DNA of 9,025 bases from Saprospiraceae bacterium (GCA_029262975.1 JAJCYJ010000879.1:1-9025); one strand, 5' to 3'; positions 1 to 6,307 are shown, counted from the stretch's first letter. The notes: generated by a model from the letters alone, not told the origin. A program made the numbers and translations.

Positions 1-1172
1 GCGGGAATACAGAAAGTACAACGATTCATTTTGAAGAAAATGGGATGGTTATAGGTCTCTGTATTGTAGACTCTATTAGTCGAAATTGTGAAGACGGGGC
101 AGCTTTCACGGCATACACATTTGGGAGAAATATAGAAGTCATTTGGACATGTAAGGATGGTTTTGATTGCAATACTACTCCTGCATCAATTTTATTCGGA
201 AATTATTCTATAGATATATTAAATAACCCTTGTGATGAAGACATCAAGACTCTTTCTGTATCCGAGACTTTTGATGCATATGAATGGACGACTCCGGATG
301 GAACAATAGCTAATTCAAAAGAATTGCAAGCAGACCTTCCGGGTCAGTATCAATTAATCGTTTACGAACAGAACGGATGTCCTGATACTTCCTACCTGGA
401 AGTTGATCCGACAGCCAATATTGATCTCCAAATATTTGGTCCGACAGTTATTTGCACTGATAGCGAGATTCAATTGAGTCTTCCCGGATATGATCAATAT
501 TTATGGTCTACGGGCGCTATAGAAGATCACATCGAAATTCTCTCACCCGGATCCTATTCAGTTACTGTTATTAATGCTTCTGGCTGCCAGGATTCTGCCA
601 TGATTAATATTAGAGACGGTCGGGATCAGCAGGTGTTTATCATGGGCGCAAATGAACCCTTGTATGAGGGCCAATCAACCACTTTTACGCTTACATTCGC
701 CAATATCTCAGAAGAAGAATTGGAGCGCGTTTATTGGACAATTGATAATGAGCAACCAGTTGAAGGATCCATTTTATCTCAGTTGATTGACCATCCTTTT
801 CGGCTTAGGGTTTCGGTCGAGACAGCCTCTGGATGTCTGCTTGAAGATGCTATAGATGTTGAACCGTTACCTGTAAACAAGCACTTATATATTCCGACTG
901 CATTCTATCCCATGAGTGAATCGGGCAACGAGCGATTTATGCTGCAGTCAATTGAAGGTACAATAGACCTTAATGATTTGACTATTTATGACCGGTGGGG
1001 TGCACCGGTCTATTATAATTCATCTCCTGAGATAAATAACAGAAACGAAAGCTGGGATGGTCTGAAGAATGGCCACCTGCTACCAGTTGGAGTCTACATT
1101 TATTCATTAGAAGTATCTTACGCTGATGGATCAAAGGACGTAATAAAGGGTACAGTCCTTTTGATATATTAA
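1..1172 (+). CDS. Secreted Ig-like-repeat protein with T9SS type B (gliding-motility-associated) C-terminal domain, 5' truncated
   Basis: The reading frame is open from the left window edge, so the true start lies upstream. The first ATG in view (45) gives 375 residues and is probably internal; residue numbers use it. Two Ig/PKD-like repeats occur at about 66-120 and 126-188. Each has a Y-x-W-[ST]-T core, a P-G-x-Y-x-[LV]-x-V strand and a closing G-C pair (for example WSTGA at 154-158, SYSVTV at 170-175). Residues 280-375 match the gliding-motility-associated C-terminal domain: YIPTAF (282-287), a YDRWG box (315-319), SWDG (336-339), a GVYIYSLEV strand (349-357) and a final KGTVLLIY. Family knowledge says this domain sends proteins through the type IX secretion system to the outer surface. 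Inference: a large adhesin-like surface or secreted protein. Oddity: the usual Asn-Gly-Asp-Gly segment after the AF box is degenerate (MSESGNERF). No enzyme domain is visible in this part. Confidence 0.85.
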   Translation, partial: GNTESTTIHFEENGMVIGLCIVDSISRNCEDGAAFTAYTFGRNIEVIWTCKDGFDCNTTPASILFGNYSIDILNNPCDEDIKTLSVSETFDAYEWTTPDGTIANSKELQADLPGQYQLIVYEQNGCPDTSYLEVDPTANIDLQIFGPTVICTDSEIQLSLPGYDQYLWSTGAIEDHIEILSPGSYSVTVINASGCQDSAMINIRDGRDQQVFIMGANEPLYEGQSTTFTLTFANISEEELERVYWTIDNEQPVEGSILSQLIDHPFRLRVSVETASGCLLEDAIDVEPLPVNKHLYIPTAFYPMSESGNERFMLQSIEGTIDLNDLTIYDRWGAPVYYNSSPEINNRNESWDGLKNGHLLPVGVYIYSLEVSYADGSKDVIKGTVLLIY

Positions 1173-1190
1173 AGCATAAATTCTTTATAA

Positions 1191-2207
1191 ATGCAGCAAG
1201 TACGATTAATTATGAAATGGCAAAAACATAAAGCACACCAAATAGCATTTTTTACAGCAGGGACAATAATGCTCCTATTCTTCTTATGCAGTCTTTTTGC
1301 TGCTTGTGTTATGGAAGGGCATTCTGATTCCGTAGAGCACATTAAAAATGAACCATATGTCCTGGTATTAGGGATAGCTCAAGATGCAGGCTTTCCTCAG
1401 GCAAATTGCACAAAAAAATGTTGTGAGGATGCTTGGAAAGATCCGAAACAACAGAAAATGGTGGCCTCATTAGGAATTGTGGATCCTGAGACGCACAGTT
1501 GCTGGATAATAGATGCAACTCCAGATTTCAAAAATCAATTGCAATTGATAAGATTTCATCAAGGCAATAAGTTTGAACTTAAAGGTATCTTCCTGACACA
1601 TGCGCACATTGGTCATTACAGTGGCTTAATTCATTTAGGTAGAGAAGTGATGGGTGCTTCAAATGTGCCTGTATACGCCATGCCCAAGATGAAAAATTTC
1701 TTAACAGTAAATGGGCCATGGTCACAGTTAGTTGATCTTGAGAATATTGATCTCCGCCCATTAGAGCACGATTCTCTTATTTCTATCTCGAACAATGTTA
1801 AGATAAAACCTATTCTTGTTCCTCACAGGGATGAATTTTCAGAAACTGTAGGATATCATATTCAGGGAGGTTCACGCAGTATATTGTTTATACCGGACAT
1901 AGACAAATGGTCAAAATGGGATAGAAAACTTGAAAAAGAAATCTATTTATATGATTATCTTTTAATTGATGGATCGTTTTATCAGAATGGTGAAATACCT
2001 AACAGAGATATGAGTGAGATACCTCATCCATTCGTATCGGAAACCATGTCGATGCTTGATTCATTGACAATACAACATAAGAAAAAAGTACATTTTATAC
2101 ACATCAATCATACTAACCCTTTACTCGATCCATTAAGCTCTGAGCATCAGCAAGTCATGCATAAGGGATACCAAATATGTGAGCAAGGTCAAATTTTTTC
2201 CTTGTGA
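1191..2207 (+). CDS. PqqB-like metallo-beta-lactamase-fold protein, probably exported or lipid-anchored
   Basis: The 338-residue protein aligns along its length, from memory, with PqqB of pyrroloquinoline quinone biosynthesis. Shared blocks are the opening VLGIAQDAGFPQ (59-70) with Cys 73, 77 and 78 where PqqB has a structural zinc Cys cluster, the metal motif THAHIGH (136-142), VPHRDEFSETVG (210-221), the IPD turn (Asp236), LLIDGS (257-262) and HINHTNPLLD (304-313). Unlike classical PqqB it begins with a positively charged stretch and a hydrophobic segment (about 18-38) ending FAAC. Cys39 is a possible but imperfect lipobox cysteine, otherwise the segment is a signal anchor. A second ATG at 1212 (Met8) gives a more standard signal peptide and may be the real start; neither has a Shine-Dalgarno. 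It lies 18 bases after the secreted-protein gene, likely co-transcribed. No other pqq gene is in view, so a PQQ role is doubtful. Metal motif Asp is replaced by Gly141. Function: predicted hydrolase, substrate unknown. Confidence 0.8.
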   Translation: MQQVRLIMKWQKHKAHQIAFFTAGTIMLLFFLCSLFAACVMEGHSDSVEHIKNEPYVLVLGIAQDAGFPQANCTKKCCEDAWKDPKQQKMVASLGIVDPETHSCWIIDATPDFKNQLQLIRFHQGNKFELKGIFLTHAHIGHYSGLIHLGREVMGASNVPVYAMPKMKNFLTVNGPWSQLVDLENIDLRPLEHDSLISISNNVKIKPILVPHRDEFSETVGYHIQGGSRSILFIPDIDKWSKWDRKLEKEIYLYDYLLIDGSFYQNGEIPNRDMSEIPHPFVSETMSMLDSLTIQHKKKVHFIHINHTNPLLDPLSSEHQQVMHKGYQICEQGQIFSL

Positions 2208-2217
2208 GGGAACAATA

Positions 2218-2250
2218 TTGGCTTTGGCTGCATTATTTAATGTAGATTTG
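2218..2250 (+). promoter_or_regulatory. Predicted Bacteroidota-type promoter for the RRM protein gene
   Basis: TAGATTTG at 2243-2250 is an exact match to the Bacteroidota -7 consensus TAnnTTTG. Upstream, TTG at 2218-2220 lies 22 bases away and TTTG at 2223-2226 lies 16 bases away; the first fits the known 17-23 spacing better. Transcription would start around 2257, giving a leader of roughly 75 bases. The location directly after the stop of the preceding gene means the RRM gene can be transcribed independently. Confidence 0.6.
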
Positions 2251-2256
2251 TAAGCG

Positions 2257-2330
2257 CTTTCAAAAGGGGATTTTCTCTTTGATATGAAGGCGACTTTATT
2301 TTTTTATTTTTTTATTTATTAATTTTTAGT
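2257..2330 (+). promoter_or_regulatory. U-rich 5' leader of the RRM protein gene
   Basis: Between the predicted transcription start and the ATG at 2331 the leader becomes almost pure U with a few A: runs of seven T at 2299-2305 and 2307-2313 are followed by further T/A sequence to 2327. There is no Shine-Dalgarno. Just before it, AAAGGGGA and TTCTCTTT (within about 2262-2282) could pair weakly through G-U pairs. Such an unstructured U-rich stretch next to the start codon could serve as a translation enhancer or as a binding site for an RNA-binding protein; that role is inference. Confidence 0.4.
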
Positions 2331-2714
2331 ATGAATATTTTTGTTGCTAAGTTGTCTTATGATACAACTGAGGACGAATTAAGGTCATTATTTCAACCAT
2401 TTGGAGATCTTGATTCTGTTAAAATTATTATGGACAGGGACACAGGTCGATCAAAAGGATTCGGTTTTGTGGAAATGCCAAACGATGATGAAGCCGAAAA
2501 AGCTATTGCATCACTCAATGAAACGGAACTAGACGGTCGTGAGATTGTCGTTAAGAAAGCAAACCCACCAGGAGGTGGCGGTGGCGGAGGAAGAGGTCGT
2601 GGCGGCTATGGCGGCGGCGGCGGTGGAAGAGGACGTGGTGGCTACGGCGGTGGTGGCAGTGGCGGCGGCGGCGGTGGCGGCGGCGGATACCGCGATCGTG
2701 GAGGTTATAGATAG
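2331..2714 (+). CDS. Single-RRM RNA-binding protein with Gly-rich RGG tail
   Basis: The 127-residue protein is one RNA recognition motif (about 1-77) plus a disordered tail. RNP2 is IFVAKL (3-8) and RNP1 is KGFGFVEM (42-49), with the aromatic residues that stack on RNA bases (Phe4, Phe44, Phe46) present. The loop between them (DRDTGRSKG, 35-43) matches the bacterial and cyanobacterial RRM family and the eukaryotic glycine-rich RNA-binding proteins. From residue 81 the protein is nearly all Gly with Arg and Tyr. A 12-residue unit (GRGRGGY preceded by Gly) occurs twice, at about 87-93 and 99-105, ending with YRDRGGYR. The start is fixed because MNIFVAKL is the first RRM strand. It is a stand-alone gene with its own promoter and terminator. 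In bacteria these proteins are often cold-inducible; for this gene that, and any RNA-chaperone role, is inferred. The tail makes a local GC-rich island. Confidence 0.93.
   Translation: MNIFVAKLSYDTTEDELRSLFQPFGDLDSVKIIMDRDTGRSKGFGFVEMPNDDEAEKAIASLNETELDGREIVVKKANPPGGGGGGGRGRGGYGGGGGGRGRGGYGGGGSGGGGGGGGGYRDRGGYR
2571..2704 (+). repeat. Gly-codon-rich low-complexity tract with a 36-base imperfect tandem unit
   Basis: GGC/GGT/GGA codons dominate the 3' third of the RRM gene. The Arg-Gly-Arg-Gly-Gly-Tyr block at 2592-2609 recurs at 2628-2645, a period of 36 bases (12 codons). Synonymous bases differ between copies (for example GGT CGT against GGA CGT), so the copies are old or are under protein-level rather than DNA-level selection. 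Homopolymer-like GGCGGCGGC runs make the tract prone to length variation. Confidence 0.75.
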
Positions 2715-2770
2715 ACTATAAATCGAATTTTACATTCGAGCTTATAATAAAACTATAATACAGTAAGAAT

Positions 2771-2798
2771 AGCCGGGACTCATGTTCCGGCTTTTTTT
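2771..2798 (+). terminator. Rho-independent terminator of the RRM protein gene
   Basis: AGCCGGGAC (2771-2779) pairs with GTTCCGGCT (2784-2792) through nine base pairs including one G-U, closing a TCAT loop. A run of seven T follows (2792-2798). It sits 56 bases after the stop codon. The opposite strand lacks a good T run after the stem, so it mainly stops rightward transcription. Confidence 0.9.
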
Positions 2799-2846
2799 AT
2801 GTCTTAAAATAGGCTTATTTGGACTCTTGTAAAGACTCTTTACGAA

Positions 2847-3194
2847 TTAATTTTCAAGCAACGCCCTCCGATTGACAGGGTCATACATATTTTTTCCTTC
2901 CAGGGTATTTGTATAATTAATATCCCCAAGTCTCATTTTTACAGGGAATTTTGAAGATTTCCCTAACCTATCCTCAAGTTTACAAAAGAAAGCAGTGTGT
3001 GCCATGGACGGACTTTTCACTTTCACATTGTAATTAGAACCTGAGACTGAATTTTTAAGCTTTAGATTATTTATAATCTTTTCTTGAGTCAATTCAAGAA
3101 TTGGCGGATAAGTTTTCGCAAAAGATACAACTGGCTTTTGAGCATATACGGAGAGTCCTAAGAAGTAAATGACAATATGCAGTATTAATCTCAC
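2847..3194 (-). CDS. Small secreted hypothetical protein behind htrA
   Basis: The 115-residue product starts with a clear signal peptide: Arg2, a hydrophobic core at about 3-15, and a probable cleavage after SVYA (16-19 region) before Gln-Lys-Pro. The mature part is about 96 residues. Its second half carries a pattern I recall from small Bacteroidota proteins of unknown function: AFFCKLE, then a Lys-rich gap, then a Pro, RLG, a Tyr and LEGK. The match is from memory and should be treated as tentative. One cysteine remains in the mature protein, so no internal disulfide is expected. The gene lies 51 bases after the htrA stop on the same strand, so co-transcription is plausible, although an AT-rich stretch just upstream could hold its own promoter. 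No function can be assigned; periplasmic or outer-membrane location is inferred. Confidence 0.7.
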   Translation of the reverse strand: MRLILHIVIYFLGLSVYAQKPVVSFAKTYPPILELTQEKIINNLKLKNSVSGSNYNVKVKSPSMAHTAFFCKLEDRLGKSSKFPVKMRLGDINYTNTLEGKNMYDPVNRRALLEN

Positions 3195-3245
3195 GAGTTA
3201 AATATATGCCTAATAAAGAGTAATCCGACCATTATCAATCTGCAT

Positions 3246-4670
3246 TTAAGGGGTTAATTCGAAAGAATACGGAAACACTCCTGGATAGCGTTCATAAAAT
3301 CCCCGAAGTGTTATATTCTTGTCGGTATTTTTTAGGAGGGACAAGAACTCTTGGGCATTTTTAATTTTGACATTATTGAAGTATTCAACGATATATCCCG
3401 GTTCCATTTTAGTCTTATCAATGGTACTCCCCTTAGATACACTGATGACCATTACACCTTCTGTCTTATTTCTTGATTTTTCTATTGAGTTCAAATCTCG
3501 AATTTCCATTCCCAGGTCTCTCAGAATTTTATCATTCAGAACAGTGATATAATCGGTGGTATTCAGATAATTACGAAGAATCAGACTGGCATTATAAAAT
3601 TTACCCTTTCTGTAATATTCGATTAATATCTCATCACCCGGTCTGAATCTGTTCAACTCTTCGTAGAATTCTGAAGAAGAATTCACCGTTTGTTTATCAA
3701 GGGTTGTAATTACGTCCTGTTTTTTAAATCCCGCTTCTGCGGCTGCACTATTAAGATTTATTGAATTTATATAGACACCTTTAATAAACGGCAATTTTAC
3801 TTTTCTCGCGAGATCAGCGTCCACATCAGAAATGCTTATCCCAATTTTTCCTCTTTGAACTGTGCCAAATTCCTTGAGGTCAACGATCACCTTCCTAGCC
3901 AGGTTACTTGGAATGAAAAATGACAATCCCTCATAATTTCCTGATTTAGAAATGATGGCAGTGCAAATACCCATTAATAGTCCGGATGAGCTCACGAGTG
4001 CACCACCACTACTTCCAGGGTTAATTACCGCATCAGACTGGATAAATGATTCTATATCATTTTTATTTAACGCGTCAATATTGCGCGCTTTAGCACTAAC
4101 AATTCCGGCTGTAACTGTGGATTGCAGACCAAACGGATTGCCAACGGCCAGTATCCATTCACCTACTTGCAGAGAATCCGAATTAGCAAAAATCAAATAA
4201 GGGAGTCCCTTTGCTTCGATTTTGAGCAAGGCGAGATCTGTAGACTCGTCTTTTCCGATTACTTCGGCTATATATTCCCTCTTATCTTCCAGTGTGATTT
4301 CAATATAATCAGCATTCGCTATGACATGATAGTTAGTCACAATATCACCTTCATCTGAAATGATCACGCCTGACCCCTTTTCTCTTCGATATTCATCTTT
4401 GTACCTGGATTTATTAATTTTCTGATATGAGGTAATATATACAACGGAGGATTTTGACTTGGCAGCAGCGTAAATAAAATCATCAGGTGCTGAAGATCGA
4501 AAAGAATCCCATCTTCTCTGAGTTTGATCAGCCAGACTTACTTCCTGATAATTATCTGGTATCTTCTCTATTACCGTAATTCGTTGAAAGTATTGATCAT
4601 ATACCCATATCGAGCAAACGATAAGAATTATGGTCGACAGAATCTGCCAAAGGTGAGTAGTTATTTTCAA
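3246..4670 (-). CDS. HtrA/Deg-family membrane-anchored serine protease with PDZ domains
   Basis: The 474-residue protein has an N-terminal membrane segment (about 7-24) and no clear signal cleavage site, so it is probably anchored in the inner membrane with its protease in the periplasm. The trypsin-like domain spans about 67-265. The catalytic triad is visible: His115 in TNYHVI, Asp145 in STDLALLK and Ser221 in NPGSSGG. The oxyanion-region GNPFGL (177-182) is intact. A PDZ domain follows (about 277-367: GISISD, a SAAAEAGF carboxylate-binding region, DVITTLD). A second, more divergent PDZ-like segment at about 385-460 contains EGVMVISVSKGS and a PGYIVEYFNN strand. The length fits the DegP/DegQ class. 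Expected role: quality control of envelope proteins under stress. Unusual is Ser220 where most family members have Asn (GNSGG). It is the first gene of a leftward pair and is preceded by a promoter-overlapping palindrome. Confidence 0.92.
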   Translation of the reverse strand: MKITTHLWQILSTIILIVCSIWVYDQYFQRITVIEKIPDNYQEVSLADQTQRRWDSFRSSAPDDFIYAAAKSKSSVVYITSYQKINKSRYKDEYRREKGSGVIISDEGDIVTNYHVIANADYIEITLEDKREYIAEVIGKDESTDLALLKIEAKGLPYLIFANSDSLQVGEWILAVGNPFGLQSTVTAGIVSAKARNIDALNKNDIESFIQSDAVINPGSSGGALVSSSGLLMGICTAIISKSGNYEGLSFFIPSNLARKVIVDLKEFGTVQRGKIGISISDVDADLARKVKLPFIKGVYINSINLNSAAAEAGFKKQDVITTLDKQTVNSSSEFYEELNRFRPGDEILIEYYRKGKFYNASLILRNYLNTTDYITVLNDKILRDLGMEIRDLNSIEKSRNKTEGVMVISVSKGSTIDKTKMEPGYIVEYFNNVKIKNAQEFLSLLKNTDKNITLRGFYERYPGVFPYSFELTP

Positions 4671-4702
4671 TGCGCTTGGTTAAGTGTTTTGTGAAGTAGC
4701 AC

Positions 4703-4726
4703 AGGCAAAAATATAATGTTTTGCCT
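4703..4726. promoter_or_regulatory. Palindrome overlapping the predicted htrA promoter (candidate operator)
   Basis: AGGCAAAA (4703-4710) and TTTTGCCT (4719-4726) are perfect 8-base inverted arms separated by eight bases. Read on the minus strand, TATTTTTG (4713-4706) exactly matches the Bacteroidota -7 element TAnnTTTG and lies across one arm, about 35 bases before the htrA start codon. No convincing -33 TTTG is found at the usual spacing. Neither strand has a T run after the stem, so a terminator is unlikely. The arrangement suggests a dimeric repressor site on the promoter, though this is inference. Confidence 0.5.
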
Positions 4727-4827
4727 TTAGACATGATAACGACACTTATGAGCGGCATCTTGTAGAGCTGCTGTTGGTTTTGTAAAAAAAATAAAAAGCG
4801 TGTAGAAGTATTGAACGTTGAAAAGGA

Positions 4828-5205
4828 TTATCCGCCCGTTTCTTTTTTCAATATTTGGATGAGATTATCCCAGTAGTCTCTTTGACTTTGCTCTTCACCT
4901 TCATCACAGAAGTCGGTTATTTCGAGTACTGTCTCATTCGTGACGTCGGATTTATACATGCGAAATTCTAGGAATTCATTGTCCTCAGCATCCTCCCAAC
5001 CAAATCTGACCCGCTCATCTTCATAATCATCTAACATTTCAGCTAACTCGTCAGCTCCTTGCCAGGTAAATGTAAAGACATCGTCCTGTATGTCTACTTC
5101 ATCGCAAAACCATCTAACCAGACAAGCTGGTGTGGTTAAAAAAGTGTATAAAATGGCAGGTGATGCCCTTAATATAAACTCTATATCTATTCTCACTCTA
5201 TTCAT
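4828..5205 (-). CDS. START-like (SRPBCC/AHSA1-type) domain protein
   Basis: The 125-residue acidic protein covers one helix-grip domain. It has the opening strand RIDIEFILRASPAILY (about 4-19), the LTTPACLVRWF helix (23-33), a D-x-F-x-F-x-W strand (about 42-48), a two-strand hairpin around RVRFGWED, and a long C-terminal helix (DYWDNLIQILKK). This order matches the START-like domain family found in single copy in many Bacteroidota genomes, whose members keep a small cavity for hydrophobic ligands. The ligand and role are unknown. No signal peptide or membrane segment is present, so it is cytoplasmic. It is transcribed away from rpoD across a 220-base spacer and toward htrA, 157 bases upstream of the htrA start. 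A T-rich run follows it near 4790-4800 on the minus strand, but I could not find a stem that would make it a terminator. The start at 5205 begins the first strand directly. Confidence 0.8.
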   Translation of the reverse strand: MNRVRIDIEFILRASPAILYTFLTTPACLVRWFCDEVDIQDDVFTFTWQGADELAEMLDDYEDERVRFGWEDAEDNEFLEFRMYKSDVTNETVLEITDFCDEGEEQSQRDYWDNLIQILKKETGG

Positions 5206-5275
5206 CCTGCACTAATAACTTCATGGGTAACTTTTCTGTCTTGTAACTATCCTGATGATAGAAGGCGGCAATTAA

Positions 5276-5317
5276 GGATAAAATTCTCAATTAATCAAAG
5301 AAATAGAGGATAAAATT
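5276..5317 (+). repeat. Direct repeat GGATAAAATT upstream of the rpoD promoter
   Basis: GGATAAAATT occurs at 5276-5285 and again at 5308-5317, 32 bases apart start to start, or about three helical turns. The second copy ends one base before the predicted -33 TTTG of rpoD. Related copies occur in the lrp/ctpA spacer. The spacing on one DNA face suggests a regulator or UP-element-like function; this is inference. Confidence 0.45.
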
Positions 5318-5318
5318 A

Positions 5319-5349
5319 TTTGATAACTAGATTATTGTCCTTATATTTT
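5319..5349 (+). promoter_or_regulatory. rpoD: Predicted rpoD promoter
   Basis: TTTG at 5319-5322 is followed after 19 bases by TATATTTT at 5342-5349, a one-mismatch fit to TAnnTTTG at the spacing known for Bacteroidota promoters. Transcription would begin near 5356, leaving a leader of about 70 bases before the ATG at 5426. No promoter of this type was found on the minus strand for the divergent START-like gene. Confidence 0.45.
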
Positions 5350-5425
5350 TCTTTGAGCATCTTATTTTAAAAGGACATATATTCGTGCCCAGTAATAGTT
5401 TTTATCTACAACCTGACACAGACAC

Positions 5426-6295
5426 ATGAGGCAGTTAAAGATTACGAAGTCAATTACAAACAGAGAAAGCCAATCTTTAGAAAAATATCTCCAGGAAATT
5501 GGAAAAGTGGATCTGCTCACTCCTGAAGAGGAAGTGGATTTGGCGAAACGTATTAAAGAGGGCGACCAGGAAGCACTAGAGAGACTTACAAAGGCCAATC
5601 TCAGGTTTGTTGTCTCCGTAGCAAAACAATATCAAAATCAAGGCTTATCACTTAGTGACCTGATTAATGAAGGGAATCTTGGACTTATTAAAGCAGCCCA
5701 AAGATTTGATGAAACAAGAGGGTTTAAGTTTATATCCTACGCTGTTTGGTGGATCAGACAATCTATCTTGCAAGCACTGGCTGAGCAGTCCCGAATTGTA
5801 AGACTTCCGCTTAACAAAGTAGGCTCTTTAAATAAAATCAATCGGGCATTTTCTGAATTAGAACAAGAATTCGAACGCGAACCTTCTTCCAGTGAGCTTG
5901 CTGAATTACTGGAAATTCCAACCGAAGAAGTAGAAACTACCTTAGGCGTAGCTGCTCGACATGTCTCGATGGATGCACCATTTGTAGATGGAGAAGATAA
6001 CTCTCTGCTTGATGTATTGGAGAACAGTGCGACACCGGGTACAGACACTGGATTGGAATACAGTGCTTCCTTAAGAACAGAAATAGAACGATCGCTTGGT
6101 ACATTGACAGAAAGACAATGTGACGTCATTAAATTATACTTTGGTATTGGTTCTCAACATCCTATGTCGCTTGAAGATATTGGAGAAAGATTTGGGCTTA
6201 CAAGAGAACGTGTACGACAAATAAAAGATAAGGCGATCAACAAACTAAGATCTTCATCAAGAAGTAAGCTCCTAAAACATTATTTAGGAGCTTAA
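5426..6295 (+). CDS. rpoD: Primary (housekeeping) RNA polymerase sigma factor, RpoD/SigA
   Basis: At 289 residues this is the short Bacteroidota form of the primary sigma factor, lacking region 1.1. It begins MRQLKITKSIT, the usual start in this phylum, which fixes the start codon. Region 1.2 is at about 15-52. Region 2 runs about 55-125 and includes DLINEGNLGLIKA (78-90, core-binding 2.1/2.2) and RGFKFISYAVWWIRQSI (98-114, -10 recognition and melting 2.3/2.4). Region 3 is at about 130-205 and contains VSMDAPF (180-186). Region 4 has TLTERQ (226-231) and the helix-turn-helix with GLTRERVRQI (257-266). It directs transcription from TAnnTTTG-type promoters, several of which are predicted in this window. 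The gene stands alone, divergent from the START-like gene and tail-to-tail with the Lrp regulator 12 bases away. Its last codons form a perfect hairpin (6265-6294). Confidence 0.97.
   Translation: MRQLKITKSITNRESQSLEKYLQEIGKVDLLTPEEEVDLAKRIKEGDQEALERLTKANLRFVVSVAKQYQNQGLSLSDLINEGNLGLIKAAQRFDETRGFKFISYAVWWIRQSILQALAEQSRIVRLPLNKVGSLNKINRAFSELEQEFEREPSSSELAELLEIPTEEVETTLGVAARHVSMDAPFVDGEDNSLLDVLENSATPGTDTGLEYSASLRTEIERSLGTLTERQCDVIKLYFGIGSQHPMSLEDIGERFGLTRERVRQIKDKAINKLRSSSRSKLLKHYLGA
6265..6294. terminator. Perfect 12-bp hairpin inside the 3' end of rpoD (probable terminator)
   Basis: TAAGCTCCTAAA (6265-6276) and TTTAGGAGCTTA (6283-6294) are exact reverse complements around a six-base loop. 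The right arm covers the last sense codons and two bases of the stop codon TAA (6293-6295). On the plus strand the sequence after it is ATTCTTTC, a weak U tract. In the leftward direction no T run follows. It probably ends or stabilises the rpoD transcript and may block read-through between the convergent genes. Confidence 0.6.
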
Positions 6296-6307
6296 TTCTT
6301 TCACAAA

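Noticed and set aside
2539..2721. Alternative-frame reading frame inside the RRM gene, rich in Ala and Val
   Set aside because: It is produced by the repeated GGC/GGT codons read in another frame. The RRM frame has conserved motifs and explains the DNA.
4780..4827. T-rich run downstream of the START-like gene (minus strand) as a rho-independent terminator
   Set aside because: I could not find a stable stem immediately upstream of the T run; only a short AACGTT palindrome is present.
5246..5262. CTATC/GATAG inverted repeat between the START-like gene and rpoD
   Set aside because: Arms of only five bases in AT-rich DNA are expected by chance, and no promoter overlaps it.
5737..6129. 130-residue open frame on the minus strand opposite rpoD
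   Set aside because: It is Ser-rich shadow sequence antisense to the strongly conserved sigma factor, with no recognisable domain.
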